From the NCBI GenBank assembly GCA_029547045.1, contig JAKPQL010000095.1:1-64000 (forward strand): a DNA stretch of 64,000 nt, read 5' to 3'. The DNA comes from Deltaproteobacteria bacterium. Lineage in GTDB: Bacteria > Desulfobacterota > Desulfomonilia > UBA1062. The notes below the pieces were generated by a model that did no database searches, had not been told where the DNA came from, and saw nothing but the letters and a program-made list of their open reading frames with translations. Positions within the stretch are counted from its first letter, which is position 1. Each line of letters opens with the position of its first letter. Shown here piece after piece: positions 9,189 to 16,722 of this stretch. The position numbers and the translations under genes were made by a program.

Positions 9189-10120
9189 GCACCCGCTAAC
9201 GCGTTGCCGTCAACCCTGAGCCACGCCGGGGGCAGGATCTCCCGCTGGACCCACCCCTGGATCGGCGCGATCACCACCTTGTCCGGATCGGGGTTCAGCC
9301 AGGCCCCCCACCAGTGCAGCGTGCTGTTGGAGATGATGAAGTGCCTGCACAGAGACATCAGCGAGAGATCAGCCACCGCACCGGAGTCCGGATCCTTCTC
9401 GCGGATGAAGGTCACCCTGTGGCGCTCGTGATCGATGTTTCCTTGTGCCCATTCGCGGTCCTGGGTGAAGATGAAGAAGTGGGGGTTCGCGACCCGTTCC
9501 GCCATGATGCGCATGGCCCTGTGGTAGTAGTGGGCATCGAGGATGGTCATCTCACCCTTCTTCCTGCCCGACACGTCCCCGAACCGGCGCACGGCGAGGC
9601 AGACCGCCGTGCACGACCGTATCAGCCGCGCCTCCTCTTCATGCTCCTGCGCCAGTGCCGAACCGATCCTCAGCCGCTCCCGGATCATGCCCTCCACTGC
9701 CTCGAAGTACCGGTATGACTGCCAGTATCCGTCGAAATAGGTGCTGCGGGTAATGGGCATCCGGTATATCCCCTCGTCAAACCCCTTTACCCGTTCCTTC
9801 ACGTAGGATCTCATCCTGAGCGGGAGAATCCTGTTGACCCTCTCCACCAGCTTCCTCCCTGCATCACCCCATGCAGCGAGGGGGGATACATCCTGCGTAT
9901 CGGGGTCCTCCTCGATGGGGAAGTGGTGCAGCTGGTATTGTCTCCTGTAGGCCGTGTCGAGCGCGAACCCGCTCACCGTATCCAGCCTGAGGGGAACCGC
10001 GTTCCTGAAGGCCATGGACTTGGCGAAGGCATACATGAAAAGCTGGTTGCCGAGACCGCCCTTCAGGCGGATGATTACCTGGGGGGAAGCAGAGGGGATC
10101 ATTCGAGCGTACGCTGTCAC
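9185..10120 (-). CDS. Glycosyltransferase family 11 (alpha-1,2-fucosyltransferase-like)
   Basis: A protein of 311 residues. The N-terminal 'IIRLKGGLGNQLFMYAFAKS' and the C-terminal 'HFIISNSTLHWWGAWLN' are the two hallmark blocks of GT11. The middle block 'FFIFTQDREWA' also fits. These enzymes transfer fucose, or a related sugar, from GDP-sugar to galactose. The actual sugar here is unknown, and no GDP-fucose synthesis genes lie in the window. It overlaps both neighbours by 4 nt. Confidence 0.88.
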   Translation of the reverse strand: MTAYARMIPSASPQVIIRLKGGLGNQLFMYAFAKSMAFRNAVPLRLDTVSGFALDTAYRRQYQLHHFPIEEDPDTQDVSPLAAWGDAGRKLVERVNRILPLRMRSYVKERVKGFDEGIYRMPITRSTYFDGYWQSYRYFEAVEGMIRERLRIGSALAQEHEEEARLIRSCTAVCLAVRRFGDVSGRKKGEMTILDAHYYHRAMRIMAERVANPHFFIFTQDREWAQGNIDHERHRVTFIREKDPDSGAVADLSLMSLCRHFIISNSTLHWWGAWLNPDPDKVVIAPIQGWVQREILPPAWLRVDGNALAGA

Positions 10121-10734
10121 AGGATGACCCTGATGACATCATCCTCCACCGTAATGGCCGCGTCCTTCCTCCTGGAAATGATGAACTCGGACAATTCCGC
10201 TATGGACGGATAGTCCGGGTTCGTCCCGAACAGCCGTGCATCGTCGATGAGGAGCACATGGCGGAGATCCTGTGCGTCGAGGATATGGGCGATCTCCGTG
10301 AAGATGGGCGTCTCGCTTACTCCCTTGGCGGTAACGCCCCCTGAATAATGGCTGTCAAGCCAGAACAGGGCCGGCTCGCGCAGGGCGGTGAGAATCTTGC
10401 CCAGCTCCTCGCCGCTGTCACCCTGGATCAGCTCGATGTCCGGTCTCCCCCTGAACTTCTCCCTGGCCTTGGCGTAGAGCTCCGTGCTGAGCTCGATGGA
10501 ATACATCCTGTCGAACAGATCACCCACCGCGTCGAGCATCTCCCCCCGGAAGGTCCCGGTCTCCACGAACACCCTGATCCCGTGACGCTGGGCATATTCC
10601 CTGATGACGAGCTGCTTGACCTTGTGGGGGGGAGGGACGGGCCTGCCCCTTTGGATCCACTGGCCCACCACCTTCCGGTAGCGCATGTTCCGGTACATCC
10701 AGTAGACCTTGTGTAGCAAACCGTTCTTTTCCAT
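10117..10734 (-). CDS. Methyltransferase-like protein of the surface glycan operon
   Basis: A protein of 205 residues. 'IRVFVETGTFRGEMLDAV' matches motif I of class I SAM methyltransferases in an E-T-G-T-x-x-G form. 'MYSIELSTELYAKAREKF' and 'IELIQGDSGEELGKIL' match motifs II and III, and 'ALFWLDSHYSGG' is typical of TylF/FkbM-like members. It is the first gene of the contiguous minus-strand run that continues to 4787. The actual substrate is unknown. Confidence 0.75.
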   Translation of the reverse strand: MEKNGLLHKVYWMYRNMRYRKVVGQWIQRGRPVPPPHKVKQLVIREYAQRHGIRVFVETGTFRGEMLDAVGDLFDRMYSIELSTELYAKAREKFRGRPDIELIQGDSGEELGKILTALREPALFWLDSHYSGGVTAKGVSETPIFTEIAHILDAQDLRHVLLIDDARLFGTNPDYPSIAELSEFIISRRKDAAITVEDDVIRVIL

Positions 10735-10895
10735 GGAACATCAGCCTCTTGCATGGATACGCAGGGGCAACACCCCGCTCTGTCCCTGCGGCGTGCTTGG
10801 CATACCATTATGCATGGCGCGAATCAAGCATATCGCAGCATTGTCTCGGCCGATGGCTTTGTCATCCCGTGCCGACAATGGTATACAGGGGGACC

Positions 10896-11888
10896 ATGGA
10901 CATCCTCATCGTCAAGCTGGGCGCCCTGGGCGACGTGATCAACACCCTGCCTCTGGCCGTGACGCTGAAGGAACGGCTCGGCGCGCGCATCCACTGGCTC
11001 GTGGAACCCCTGAGTCACGCCATCGTGTCCGGACACCCCGCAGTCGACGACGTCATCCTCTTCGACAAGCGAGACTGGCGCAGGGCCCTGCCCGGAGTGC
11101 TTCACAGCCTCCGCTCGCAGCGCTTCGACATCGCGCTGGACCTCCAGCGCATCATCAAGTCCGGTCTGTTCTGCATGGCATCCTCGAGCAGGAGGCGCGT
11201 CGGCTTTGACCGGGCCCGCTGCAAGGAACTCACGTGGATGCTGCCCTTCGAGCGCATCCCGGCGGCCGACCCGGGGGCCCACATGGCCCTGCAGTACCTG
11301 GAGTTCGCATCCCACCTCGGCGCACACCCAGGAGAGATCCGATGGGACATCCCCGTATCGGGGGGCATCCCCGGAGGCATACCCGAGGCATATGTCGTCC
11401 TGAACATCGGCGCCACCAAAGGCGCCAACCGCTGGACCGCAGAGGGGTTTGCAGCCCTGGCAGAGCACCTGTCGCATCACCGGTCCCTCCCGTCCGTACT
11501 CACAGGCGGCCCCGAAGACACAGGAATGGCGCACAGGATAGCATCCCTCGCACGCTGTCCGGTCATCGACATGACGGGGCGGACGACAATCCCCGAGCTC
11601 AAGGAGGTGATCGCCGGGTCCCGGGCAGTCGTGAGCTGCGATACCGGGCCCATGCACCTCGCCGTCGCACTGGGGAAGAAGGTCCTGGCTCTCATGGGAC
11701 CCTCCGACCCGCGAAGGACAGGACCCCTCAAGGGGAAGGTCACCCGGCTCGACCTCGACTGCATGCCCTGTAACAGGAGGCACTGCGATGACCCCAGGTG
11801 CATGCGGGGAATATCCGCGGACATGGTCATCCGTGATCTCGACGGGCTGCTGGACGATCCGTCAGGGTTCCAGCACCCTGCGGCATGA
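10896..11888 (+). CDS. Glycosyltransferase family 9 (heptosyltransferase-like)
   Basis: A protein of 330 residues. 'MDILIVKLGALGDVINTLP' at the start and 'VVSCDTGPMHLAVALGKKV' followed by 'LMGPSDPRRTGP' near the end are the defining blocks of ADP-heptose:LPS heptosyltransferases. 'YVVLNIGATKGANRWTAEGF' is the donor-half block. The frame is open upstream to 10749, but ATG 10896 with 'AGGGGGACC' upstream fits the family start. The end overlaps the convergent GT9 gene by 27 nt, so both C-termini are read from the same DNA. Confidence 0.92.
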   Translation: MDILIVKLGALGDVINTLPLAVTLKERLGARIHWLVEPLSHAIVSGHPAVDDVILFDKRDWRRALPGVLHSLRSQRFDIALDLQRIIKSGLFCMASSSRRRVGFDRARCKELTWMLPFERIPAADPGAHMALQYLEFASHLGAHPGEIRWDIPVSGGIPGGIPEAYVVLNIGATKGANRWTAEGFAALAEHLSHHRSLPSVLTGGPEDTGMAHRIASLARCPVIDMTGRTTIPELKEVIAGSRAVVSCDTGPMHLAVALGKKVLALMGPSDPRRTGPLKGKVTRLDLDCMPCNRRHCDDPRCMRGISADMVIRDLDGLLDDPSGFQHPAA

Positions 11889-12860
11889 CTCGACGACGCT
11901 CGCGGCGTCCAGTTCTTCCAGGCATCTGCGATGGCTGCAATCCTCCCGGAGGTAACATGGCGAGCAGGGAAGATCCTTCCTCACCACCAGGCTCCTGTTG
12001 TTCTGGGGCCCTGAATATCTCGGGTCCGTGGGGCCGAAGATGGCCACGGTGGGGACGTCGAGGGCCGAGGCCATGTGCATGACGCCCGAGTCGATGCCCA
12101 CGAAGAGCTTCGCCTTCTTCAGGACAGCGGCGAGTTCCCTCAGGCTGATCTTCCCGGCGAGATCAACCACCTGCCGGACCCCGCCGTCCAGGGAAGGGTG
12201 AACATGTTCGGAAATCCGTCTGGTGAGGTCGACGGCATCGCCCCCTCCCACGAGGACGCAGCTAAGGCCGAACATCATGGAGAGCTCGGTTATGACGGAG
12301 GCATACTTGCGCTCATCCCACTGCTTCGATTGCCTGCGGCTCGAGGCACCGGGAGAGATCACCGCATAGCGCCACGGGAGTCCTTCCACGCGCAGCGGCT
12401 CGTCCACACGCAGCAGGCCCACATAGGTGTCCTGCGAGACGGGTATGTCCAACCTTGCCAGGAGCTTGGAAAAATTGAACCACGAATAATGCCCCTGCAG
12501 CACCTCCTTCACGTCGAGACCCCGGTCCCAGGGCCAGCGGTAGAACCCGGCCTTCACCTGCGCATTGCTCATCATGGTCAGGAGGAGGGCTTCCTCCGAC
12601 CTCGGCAGGGAGATGACGAGGTCGTAGCGCTCCCGGCGCAGAGACCAGAGGAGCTTGAGCCTCGAGAACAGGGCATCCCTCCTGGGTATGATCCTGTCCA
12701 CGTAGGGACTGTCCTCGAGGAGGCCTGTCAGGGAGGGCCTGAGCAGGGAATGTATCTGGGCCTCGGGGAAGCGGTCCCGGAGGGATTTCAGGAGGGGCAG
12801 AGAAAACATCAGATCTCCGATCTGATTCAGGTGAATGACACAGATCTTCCGGTACGTCAT
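11862..12860 (-). CDS. Glycosyltransferase family 9 (heptosyltransferase-like), second copy
   Basis: A protein of 332 residues. It begins 'MTYRKICVIHLNQIGDLMFS' and has 'VISPGASSRRQSKQWDERKY' and 'LFVGIDSGVMHMASALDVP' followed by 'IFGPTDPRYSGP'. It belongs to the same family as the convergent gene at 10896 but is clearly diverged from it. C-terminal 'LPCSPCYLREDCSHRRCLEE' is a Cys-rich tail seen in several GT9 members. Start 12860 overlaps the stop of the radical SAM gene by 4 nt and is preferred over the longer open frame that would run through that gene. Confidence 0.9.
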   Translation of the reverse strand: MTYRKICVIHLNQIGDLMFSLPLLKSLRDRFPEAQIHSLLRPSLTGLLEDSPYVDRIIPRRDALFSRLKLLWSLRRERYDLVISLPRSEEALLLTMMSNAQVKAGFYRWPWDRGLDVKEVLQGHYSWFNFSKLLARLDIPVSQDTYVGLLRVDEPLRVEGLPWRYAVISPGASSRRQSKQWDERKYASVITELSMMFGLSCVLVGGGDAVDLTRRISEHVHPSLDGGVRQVVDLAGKISLRELAAVLKKAKLFVGIDSGVMHMASALDVPTVAIFGPTDPRYSGPQNNRSLVVRKDLPCSPCYLREDCSHRRCLEELDAASVVESCRRVLEP

Positions 12861-14089
12861 TTCGATATGCCGTGCAGGAAAGAGTCGGTATCCAGTGCCG
12901 CTGGGATGCGGTCGACATCCTCCCCTGAATGAACGAGCTTCTCGACCTGCCAGTTCATGCGATGATAGATGCACGCTGTCATGCAGCACTCCACCCGGGC
13001 GTTGAAGGAACGGATCGAATGCTCCAGGCGGGCCTGGGTGAAATCGAAGTTGGCCTTGCCCTTGTACCCCGCCGCGTCGCCTATCCTGGCATGCTCCACT
13101 CCCCTCAGGGCAGGGCAGTGAAAGATGCCGGAGGGCGTCAGGACTGTCCGGAAGAACTGGCAATGACAGACCTCCGGCTGAACCTTCAGCTCGTGAACCT
13201 TCCTGTCCAGCATTGCCTTGAGATCCAGGCTCTTCAGGATCGTCACATCCCCCCCGGAGACCTCCTCGGCTGCACTCAGGTAATTCCCGATATCTTCCCT
13301 GATCCGTTCCTCGCGATCCGGGTCCGGGGTATCGAAGAGGGTTTCCATCTGGCTGCCCTCGTGGCGCAGGAGGCAGGGTCTGAACATGACATGGTCGAAG
13401 CCGTATTCCCTGGCGTTCTTCACGGCAAGTGCAATCTCAGAGATGTTCGGGGTGAGCTCGTAGCCGTTCACCGTGATCCCCTCCCAGACGATCACGAAGG
13501 AGTACCCGGCCCGGACCCTGGGGTTGAGTCTCTTGATCTCCCGGACAGCTGCCAGGATGCTCTCCAGCCTCACCCTCCCCCGGGGTCGGTGCGACTTGAA
13601 GTAGGTGCTTTCCATACCGGCATCCAGAGAGACCCGCAACCAGTCCGTTTCCTGGAGCACCCCGGACGCCCCGGCCACCTTGTCCAGGTTGGATCCGTTC
13701 GTGACAATACCCGCCTGCAGCGACCGGCCTTTGACAAACCGAAGGATCTCCTCGAAATTCTTGTGCATGGAGGGCTCGCCCCCTCCGGTGATGGTGACCG
13801 AGCGGAGACCGTTTCTCTGGAGGGTGTCGATGCTCTTCTTGATGGTGTCCAGGTCGAGGTAGTCTCCGGTGTTGAGCATCCTCGCATCCAGACAGTGGGG
13901 GCAGGAGAAGCTGCACGCCGTGGTGAGGTCGAGGACGATCGAAACAGGCCCGTGTGAGGGGAGACCTGAGGTATCCCCCTGCGCCCTTACAGCCCGCTGC
14001 CAGGTGATATAGTCCCTCAGGCTGTCAAGGGCTGAGCCGTGCCCCGGCTTCGCCCTGGAGTCATGCCTCTCGCTGTCCGAATGCCCCAT
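12857..14089 (-). CDS. Radical SAM protein with Cys-rich C-terminus (SPASM/twitch-like)
   Basis: A protein of 410 residues. 'LTTACSFSCPHCLDARM' carries the CxxxCxxC motif that binds the SAM [4Fe-4S] cluster, and 'VTITGGGEPSMHKNFEEIL' is the GGE SAM-binding motif. The C-terminal part has clustered cysteines ('EVCHCQFFRTVL', 'HCPALRG', 'VECCMTACIYHRMNW') suggesting a second Fe-S cluster. Start 14089 has 'AAAGGA' 6 nt upstream; 14095 is an alternative. It is translationally coupled to a GT9 gene, so it may modify a surface carbohydrate or a peptide in the same pathway. The substrate is unknown. Confidence 0.82.
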   Translation of the reverse strand: MGHSDSERHDSRAKPGHGSALDSLRDYITWQRAVRAQGDTSGLPSHGPVSIVLDLTTACSFSCPHCLDARMLNTGDYLDLDTIKKSIDTLQRNGLRSVTITGGGEPSMHKNFEEILRFVKGRSLQAGIVTNGSNLDKVAGASGVLQETDWLRVSLDAGMESTYFKSHRPRGRVRLESILAAVREIKRLNPRVRAGYSFVIVWEGITVNGYELTPNISEIALAVKNAREYGFDHVMFRPCLLRHEGSQMETLFDTPDPDREERIREDIGNYLSAAEEVSGGDVTILKSLDLKAMLDRKVHELKVQPEVCHCQFFRTVLTPSGIFHCPALRGVEHARIGDAAGYKGKANFDFTQARLEHSIRSFNARVECCMTACIYHRMNWQVEKLVHSGEDVDRIPAALDTDSFLHGISK

Positions 14090-14479
14090 GTACATCCTTT
14101 GTCTCGGGAATGTCTGTTCCGGGTGCTGTTCATGCCAAACGCTGGAGAACCACAGGGGTATCCCGGATGCGAACATTGCGCGGGAATGGTTCTATGCCCT
14201 GTTCGGCCGCGACCCGATGTCCACGCACAGAAGACCCCGTGGATCAGTTATCTTCAGGATTTTACCTGTGCAAGTCAAGGGGATTGTGCACCCCGCATCA
14301 CGGGCGAGAGGCCCGATGATTTCCTATGCATCAAGGACGCTCCCCAGTGCCCTCCTCACACATGCCTTGACCCGGTCGGGTCTATTGATGCATACTCTCG
14401 AGATACGAATCATCCCGCACGGTATCCATTTCCGGACGCAAGGTCGCTCTTTTCCGAGAACAGACCGAGGGAGGTCCCC
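14090..14479. other. 390-nt divergent intergenic region
   Basis: No convincing gene is visible here, although the frame of the downstream dehydratase stays open through it. It separates the divergent radical SAM and 4-hydroxybutyryl-CoA dehydratase-like genes and should hold promoters for both. One plus-strand candidate is listed separately at 14367-14396. Confidence 0.5.
14367..14396 (+). promoter_or_regulatory. Candidate sigma-70 promoter for the 4HB-CoA dehydratase-like gene
   Basis: TTGACC (14367-14372), an 18-nt spacer and CATACT (14391-14396). The implied transcript start lies near 14403, about 75 nt before the ATG at 14480. The match is moderate and was found by eye. Confidence 0.35.
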
Positions 14480-15937
14480 ATGGCAAAGCTCATGAACGCG
14501 AAGGAATATGAAGAGAGTCTGAGGAAGCTGAAGCTGAACGTGTACATGTTCGGCAGGAAGGTGGAGAACGTGGTGGACGACCCCATCATCAGGCCTTCCA
14601 TGAACGCGGTGGCCGCCACCTACGAGTTCGCGCACAAACCTGAATATGAAGACATCATGACCGCCAAGTCCCACCTCACGGGCAACAGGATCAACCGGTT
14701 CACCCACATCCACCAGAACACCGGCGACCTGGTGAAGAAGAGCAAGATGGGCCGGCTCCTGGGCTCGCTCACCGCCTGCTGCTTCCAGCGGTGCGTGGGC
14801 ATGGACGCGCTGAACGCCCTGTCCATCACGACCCACGCCATCGATGCAAAGTACGGCACCGGGTACAACAAGCGGTTCCTGGAATACCTCGCGTACGTCC
14901 AGGAAAACGACCTGGTCTGCGACGGCGCCATGACCGATCCCAAGGGCGATCGCTCCGCCTCGCCGAAGAAGCAGTTCGACCCGGACCTGTTCATGCGTGT
15001 GGTGGAGGAGACCAGGGACGGCATCGTGGTTTCGGGCGCCAAGGCCCACCAGACCGGAGCGGTGAACTCCCACGAGATCATCGTCATGCCCACCATCACC
15101 ATGCGGGAGGAGGACAGGGACTACGCCATCTCGTTCGCCCTGCCCAGCGACGCACAGGGCATCACCTACATCATGGGCCGGCAGTCCTGCGACACGAGAA
15201 AGCTCGAAGGCATGACCTTCGACCGGGGCAACATGCACTATGGCGGGCACGAGGCGCTCGTGGTGTTCGATCGTGTCTTCGTGCCCTGGGAGCGGGTGTT
15301 CATGTACAGGGAGTACGACTTCACCACCCAGCTCGTGGAGAACTTCGCCGCGTACCACCGCCAGAGCTACGCGTGCAAGGTGGGGGTGGGCGACGTGCTC
15401 ATCGGCGCCGCCCAGACTATTGCGGAGTACAACGGCGCCGAGAAGGCCTCCCACGTGAAGGACAAGATCATCGAGATGAACCAGCTGAACGAGACGCTCT
15501 TCTGCGGCTGCATCGCCTGCGCCGCTGAGGGTCACAAGGAGCCGAGCGGGACGTACCAGAACGACCTGCTGCTGGCCAACGTGCACAAGCAGAACATCAC
15601 CCGGCTCCCCTACGAGATCGCGCGCCTCGCCCAGGACATCGCGGGCGGCCTCGTGGTGACCTGCCCGTCGGAGGCGGACCTCACCTCTCCGGAGGTCGGC
15701 AAGTGGGTGGACAAGTACTTCAAGACCAAGGCGGACGTGCCCACCGAGCACCGCATGCGTATCCTGAGGCTCATCGAGAACATCACCATGGGCACCGCGG
15801 CCGTGGGGTATCTCACCGAGTCCATGCACGGCGCGGGCTCGCCCCAGGCGCAGCGCATCATGATCGCCAGGCTCGTGAACATGAAGCAGAAACAGAAGGT
15901 GGCGAAGTTCCTGTGCGGCATCGACAAGGAAAGATAA
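14480..15937 (+). CDS. 4-hydroxybutyryl-CoA dehydratase / vinylacetyl-CoA isomerase family protein (AbfD-like)
   Basis: A protein of 485 residues, the usual length for the flavin and [4Fe-4S]-containing family. C101 and C105 ('CCFQRC') and H293 and C299 ('HRQSYAC') sit where AbfD has its cluster ligands (Cys99, Cys103, His292, Cys299 in Clostridium aminobutyricum). 'CDGAMTDPKGDRS' and 'SGAKAHQTGAVNSHEI' are family blocks. AbfD converts 4-hydroxybutyryl-CoA to crotonyl-CoA; another substrate is possible here. The start is fixed by 'GGAGG' upstream of ATG 14480. The following small CGGC gene probably overlaps its end. The His-Cys spacing is 6 here against 7 in the reference numbering. Confidence 0.85.
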   Translation: MAKLMNAKEYEESLRKLKLNVYMFGRKVENVVDDPIIRPSMNAVAATYEFAHKPEYEDIMTAKSHLTGNRINRFTHIHQNTGDLVKKSKMGRLLGSLTACCFQRCVGMDALNALSITTHAIDAKYGTGYNKRFLEYLAYVQENDLVCDGAMTDPKGDRSASPKKQFDPDLFMRVVEETRDGIVVSGAKAHQTGAVNSHEIIVMPTITMREEDRDYAISFALPSDAQGITYIMGRQSCDTRKLEGMTFDRGNMHYGGHEALVVFDRVFVPWERVFMYREYDFTTQLVENFAAYHRQSYACKVGVGDVLIGAAQTIAEYNGAEKASHVKDKIIEMNQLNETLFCGCIACAAEGHKEPSGTYQNDLLLANVHKQNITRLPYEIARLAQDIAGGLVVTCPSEADLTSPEVGKWVDKYFKTKADVPTEHRMRILRLIENITMGTAAVGYLTESMHGAGSPQAQRIMIARLVNMKQKQKVAKFLCGIDKER

Positions 15938-16185
15938 GGGTCGGGCTCAAGTACTGCGGCGGGTGCCGCGCAGGCTACGACCGGGTGGAGATGGTCGGCA
16001 CCATCAGGGAACGGCTCGCAGACAAGGTGGAGTTCGTATCGGCCGACAGCGAGGATGCGCAGATGATCCTGATCGTGAGCGGATGTTCAAGCGCCTGCAC
16101 CAGGCTGGAGGATGTTAAGGGCCGGCCGCTGCACTACGTCACGAGTCCGGAAGAAGCCGAACGATGGGTGGCCGGGATCCTGTGA
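15913..16185 (+). CDS. Small CGGC-motif protein, putative metal/redox function
   Basis: About 90 residues, with 'LKYCGGCRAGYDRVEM' at the N-terminus and a second Cys pair in 'IVSGCSSACTRLED'. Small proteins with a K-Y-C-G-G-C block occur beside anaerobic radical or Fe-S enzymes; their role is not established. No ATG precedes the CGGC block. A GTG at 15913, overlapping the preceding gene by 25 nt, is the best start, while ATG 15991 would remove the motif. The position right behind the AbfD-like gene suggests it serves that enzyme or its cluster. Confidence 0.6.
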   Translation: MRHRQGKIRVGLKYCGGCRAGYDRVEMVGTIRERLADKVEFVSADSEDAQMILIVSGCSSACTRLEDVKGRPLHYVTSPEEAERWVAGIL

Positions 16186-16210
16186 TGCAGAAACCGGAGG
16201 TGTCCGGTCC

Positions 16211-16372
16211 TTGAGGCTCCATGCGGGGATCGTTCTGCCTGCCCTGTTTTTCCTCCTCGGACTGGCAGATATTGTCTACGGCGCCATGAGGAAGGACGCG
16301 ACCAGCCTTTCCATGGGAACGCTCATGGCAGGTTTTGCCCTGTACATCCTGGTGAAGAATGCATCCTCCTGA
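16211..16372 (+). CDS. Small two-helix membrane protein
   Basis: About 53 residues from a TTG start, with 'GGAGGT' (16196-16201) 9 nt upstream. Two hydrophobic segments ('IVLPALFFLLGLADIVYGAM' and 'MGTLMAGFALYILV') are separated by a short charged loop. I recognise no family. It could be part of the AbfD-like transcription unit. The main uncertainties are the non-ATG start and the small size. Confidence 0.45.
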   Translation: MRLHAGIVLPALFFLLGLADIVYGAMRKDATSLSMGTLMAGFALYILVKNASS

Positions 16373-16496
16373 CCTGGGTCGCACCTGAGACACCACAGCC
16401 CCTGTCATCATCCTCATTCCACATCTCAAGAACCCGGAACGGACCAAGCGTATACCTACCCTTACCCCGGAGGAGAAATTTTCCCCGTTTTTACCC

Positions 16497-16525
16497 TTGA
16501 CAGGGAGAGTAATAGTAATTATCAT
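16497..16525 (+). promoter_or_regulatory. Strong sigma-70-type promoter of the 16.7-33.4 kb cluster
   Basis: A consensus TTGACA (16497-16502), a 17-nt spacer and TATCAT (16520-16525). This is the best -35/-10 pair seen in the window. It points into the long plus-strand gene run that begins with the acyl-CoA dehydrogenase-like gene at 16723. Confidence 0.65.
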
Positions 16526-16535
16526 TCACCGTAAT

Positions 16536-16559
16536 GAAACCTCATTATCATGAGGGTTC
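16536..16559. promoter_or_regulatory. Palindromic operator candidate overlapping the transcript start
   Basis: The arms GAAACCTCAT (16536-16545) and ATGAGGGTTC (16550-16559) are inverted copies with one mismatch and a 4-nt centre. The site begins 10 nt after the -10 box, so a bound repressor would block transcription. The TetR-family gene at 20336 in the same run is the obvious candidate ligand; this is inference. Confidence 0.5.
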
Positions 16560-16722
16560 ATGCTGGTTTGGCATCTTGATCACCCTGAAGGGGGTTTGCC
16601 GTGAAGGACCTGTGTGGGGATACCCGTCATGCCCGTGAATTTCCTTCCCCTTCCCTCTGCCCTCATGCACGGCTCAGGCGCACACCGGCATATCAATCAT
16701 ATCCCTCTTGCGAGGAGGATCT

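Larger units (their letters stand above)
16373..16722. other. 350-nt regulatory intergenic region upstream of the large dehydratase/reductase cluster
   Basis: There is no gene here. It is AT-richer than its surroundings in the middle (about 16480-16560). It holds the strong promoter and the overlapping palindrome listed separately, followed by a roughly 160-nt leader before ATG 16723. The leader could hold further control, but I see no recognisable riboswitch. Confidence 0.5.

Noticed and set aside
10799-10825. Possible sigma-54 site (TTGGCAT...ATGCATGG) upstream of the GT9 gene
   Set aside because: The GG-GC spacing is one nucleotide too long for a -24/-12 promoter.
14324-15829. Long minus-strand open frame (501 codons) antisense to the AbfD-like gene
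   Set aside because: It mirrors the codon positions of a convincing protein on the other strand, is His/Val/Leu-rich in the way GC-rich antisense frames are, and shows no family motif.
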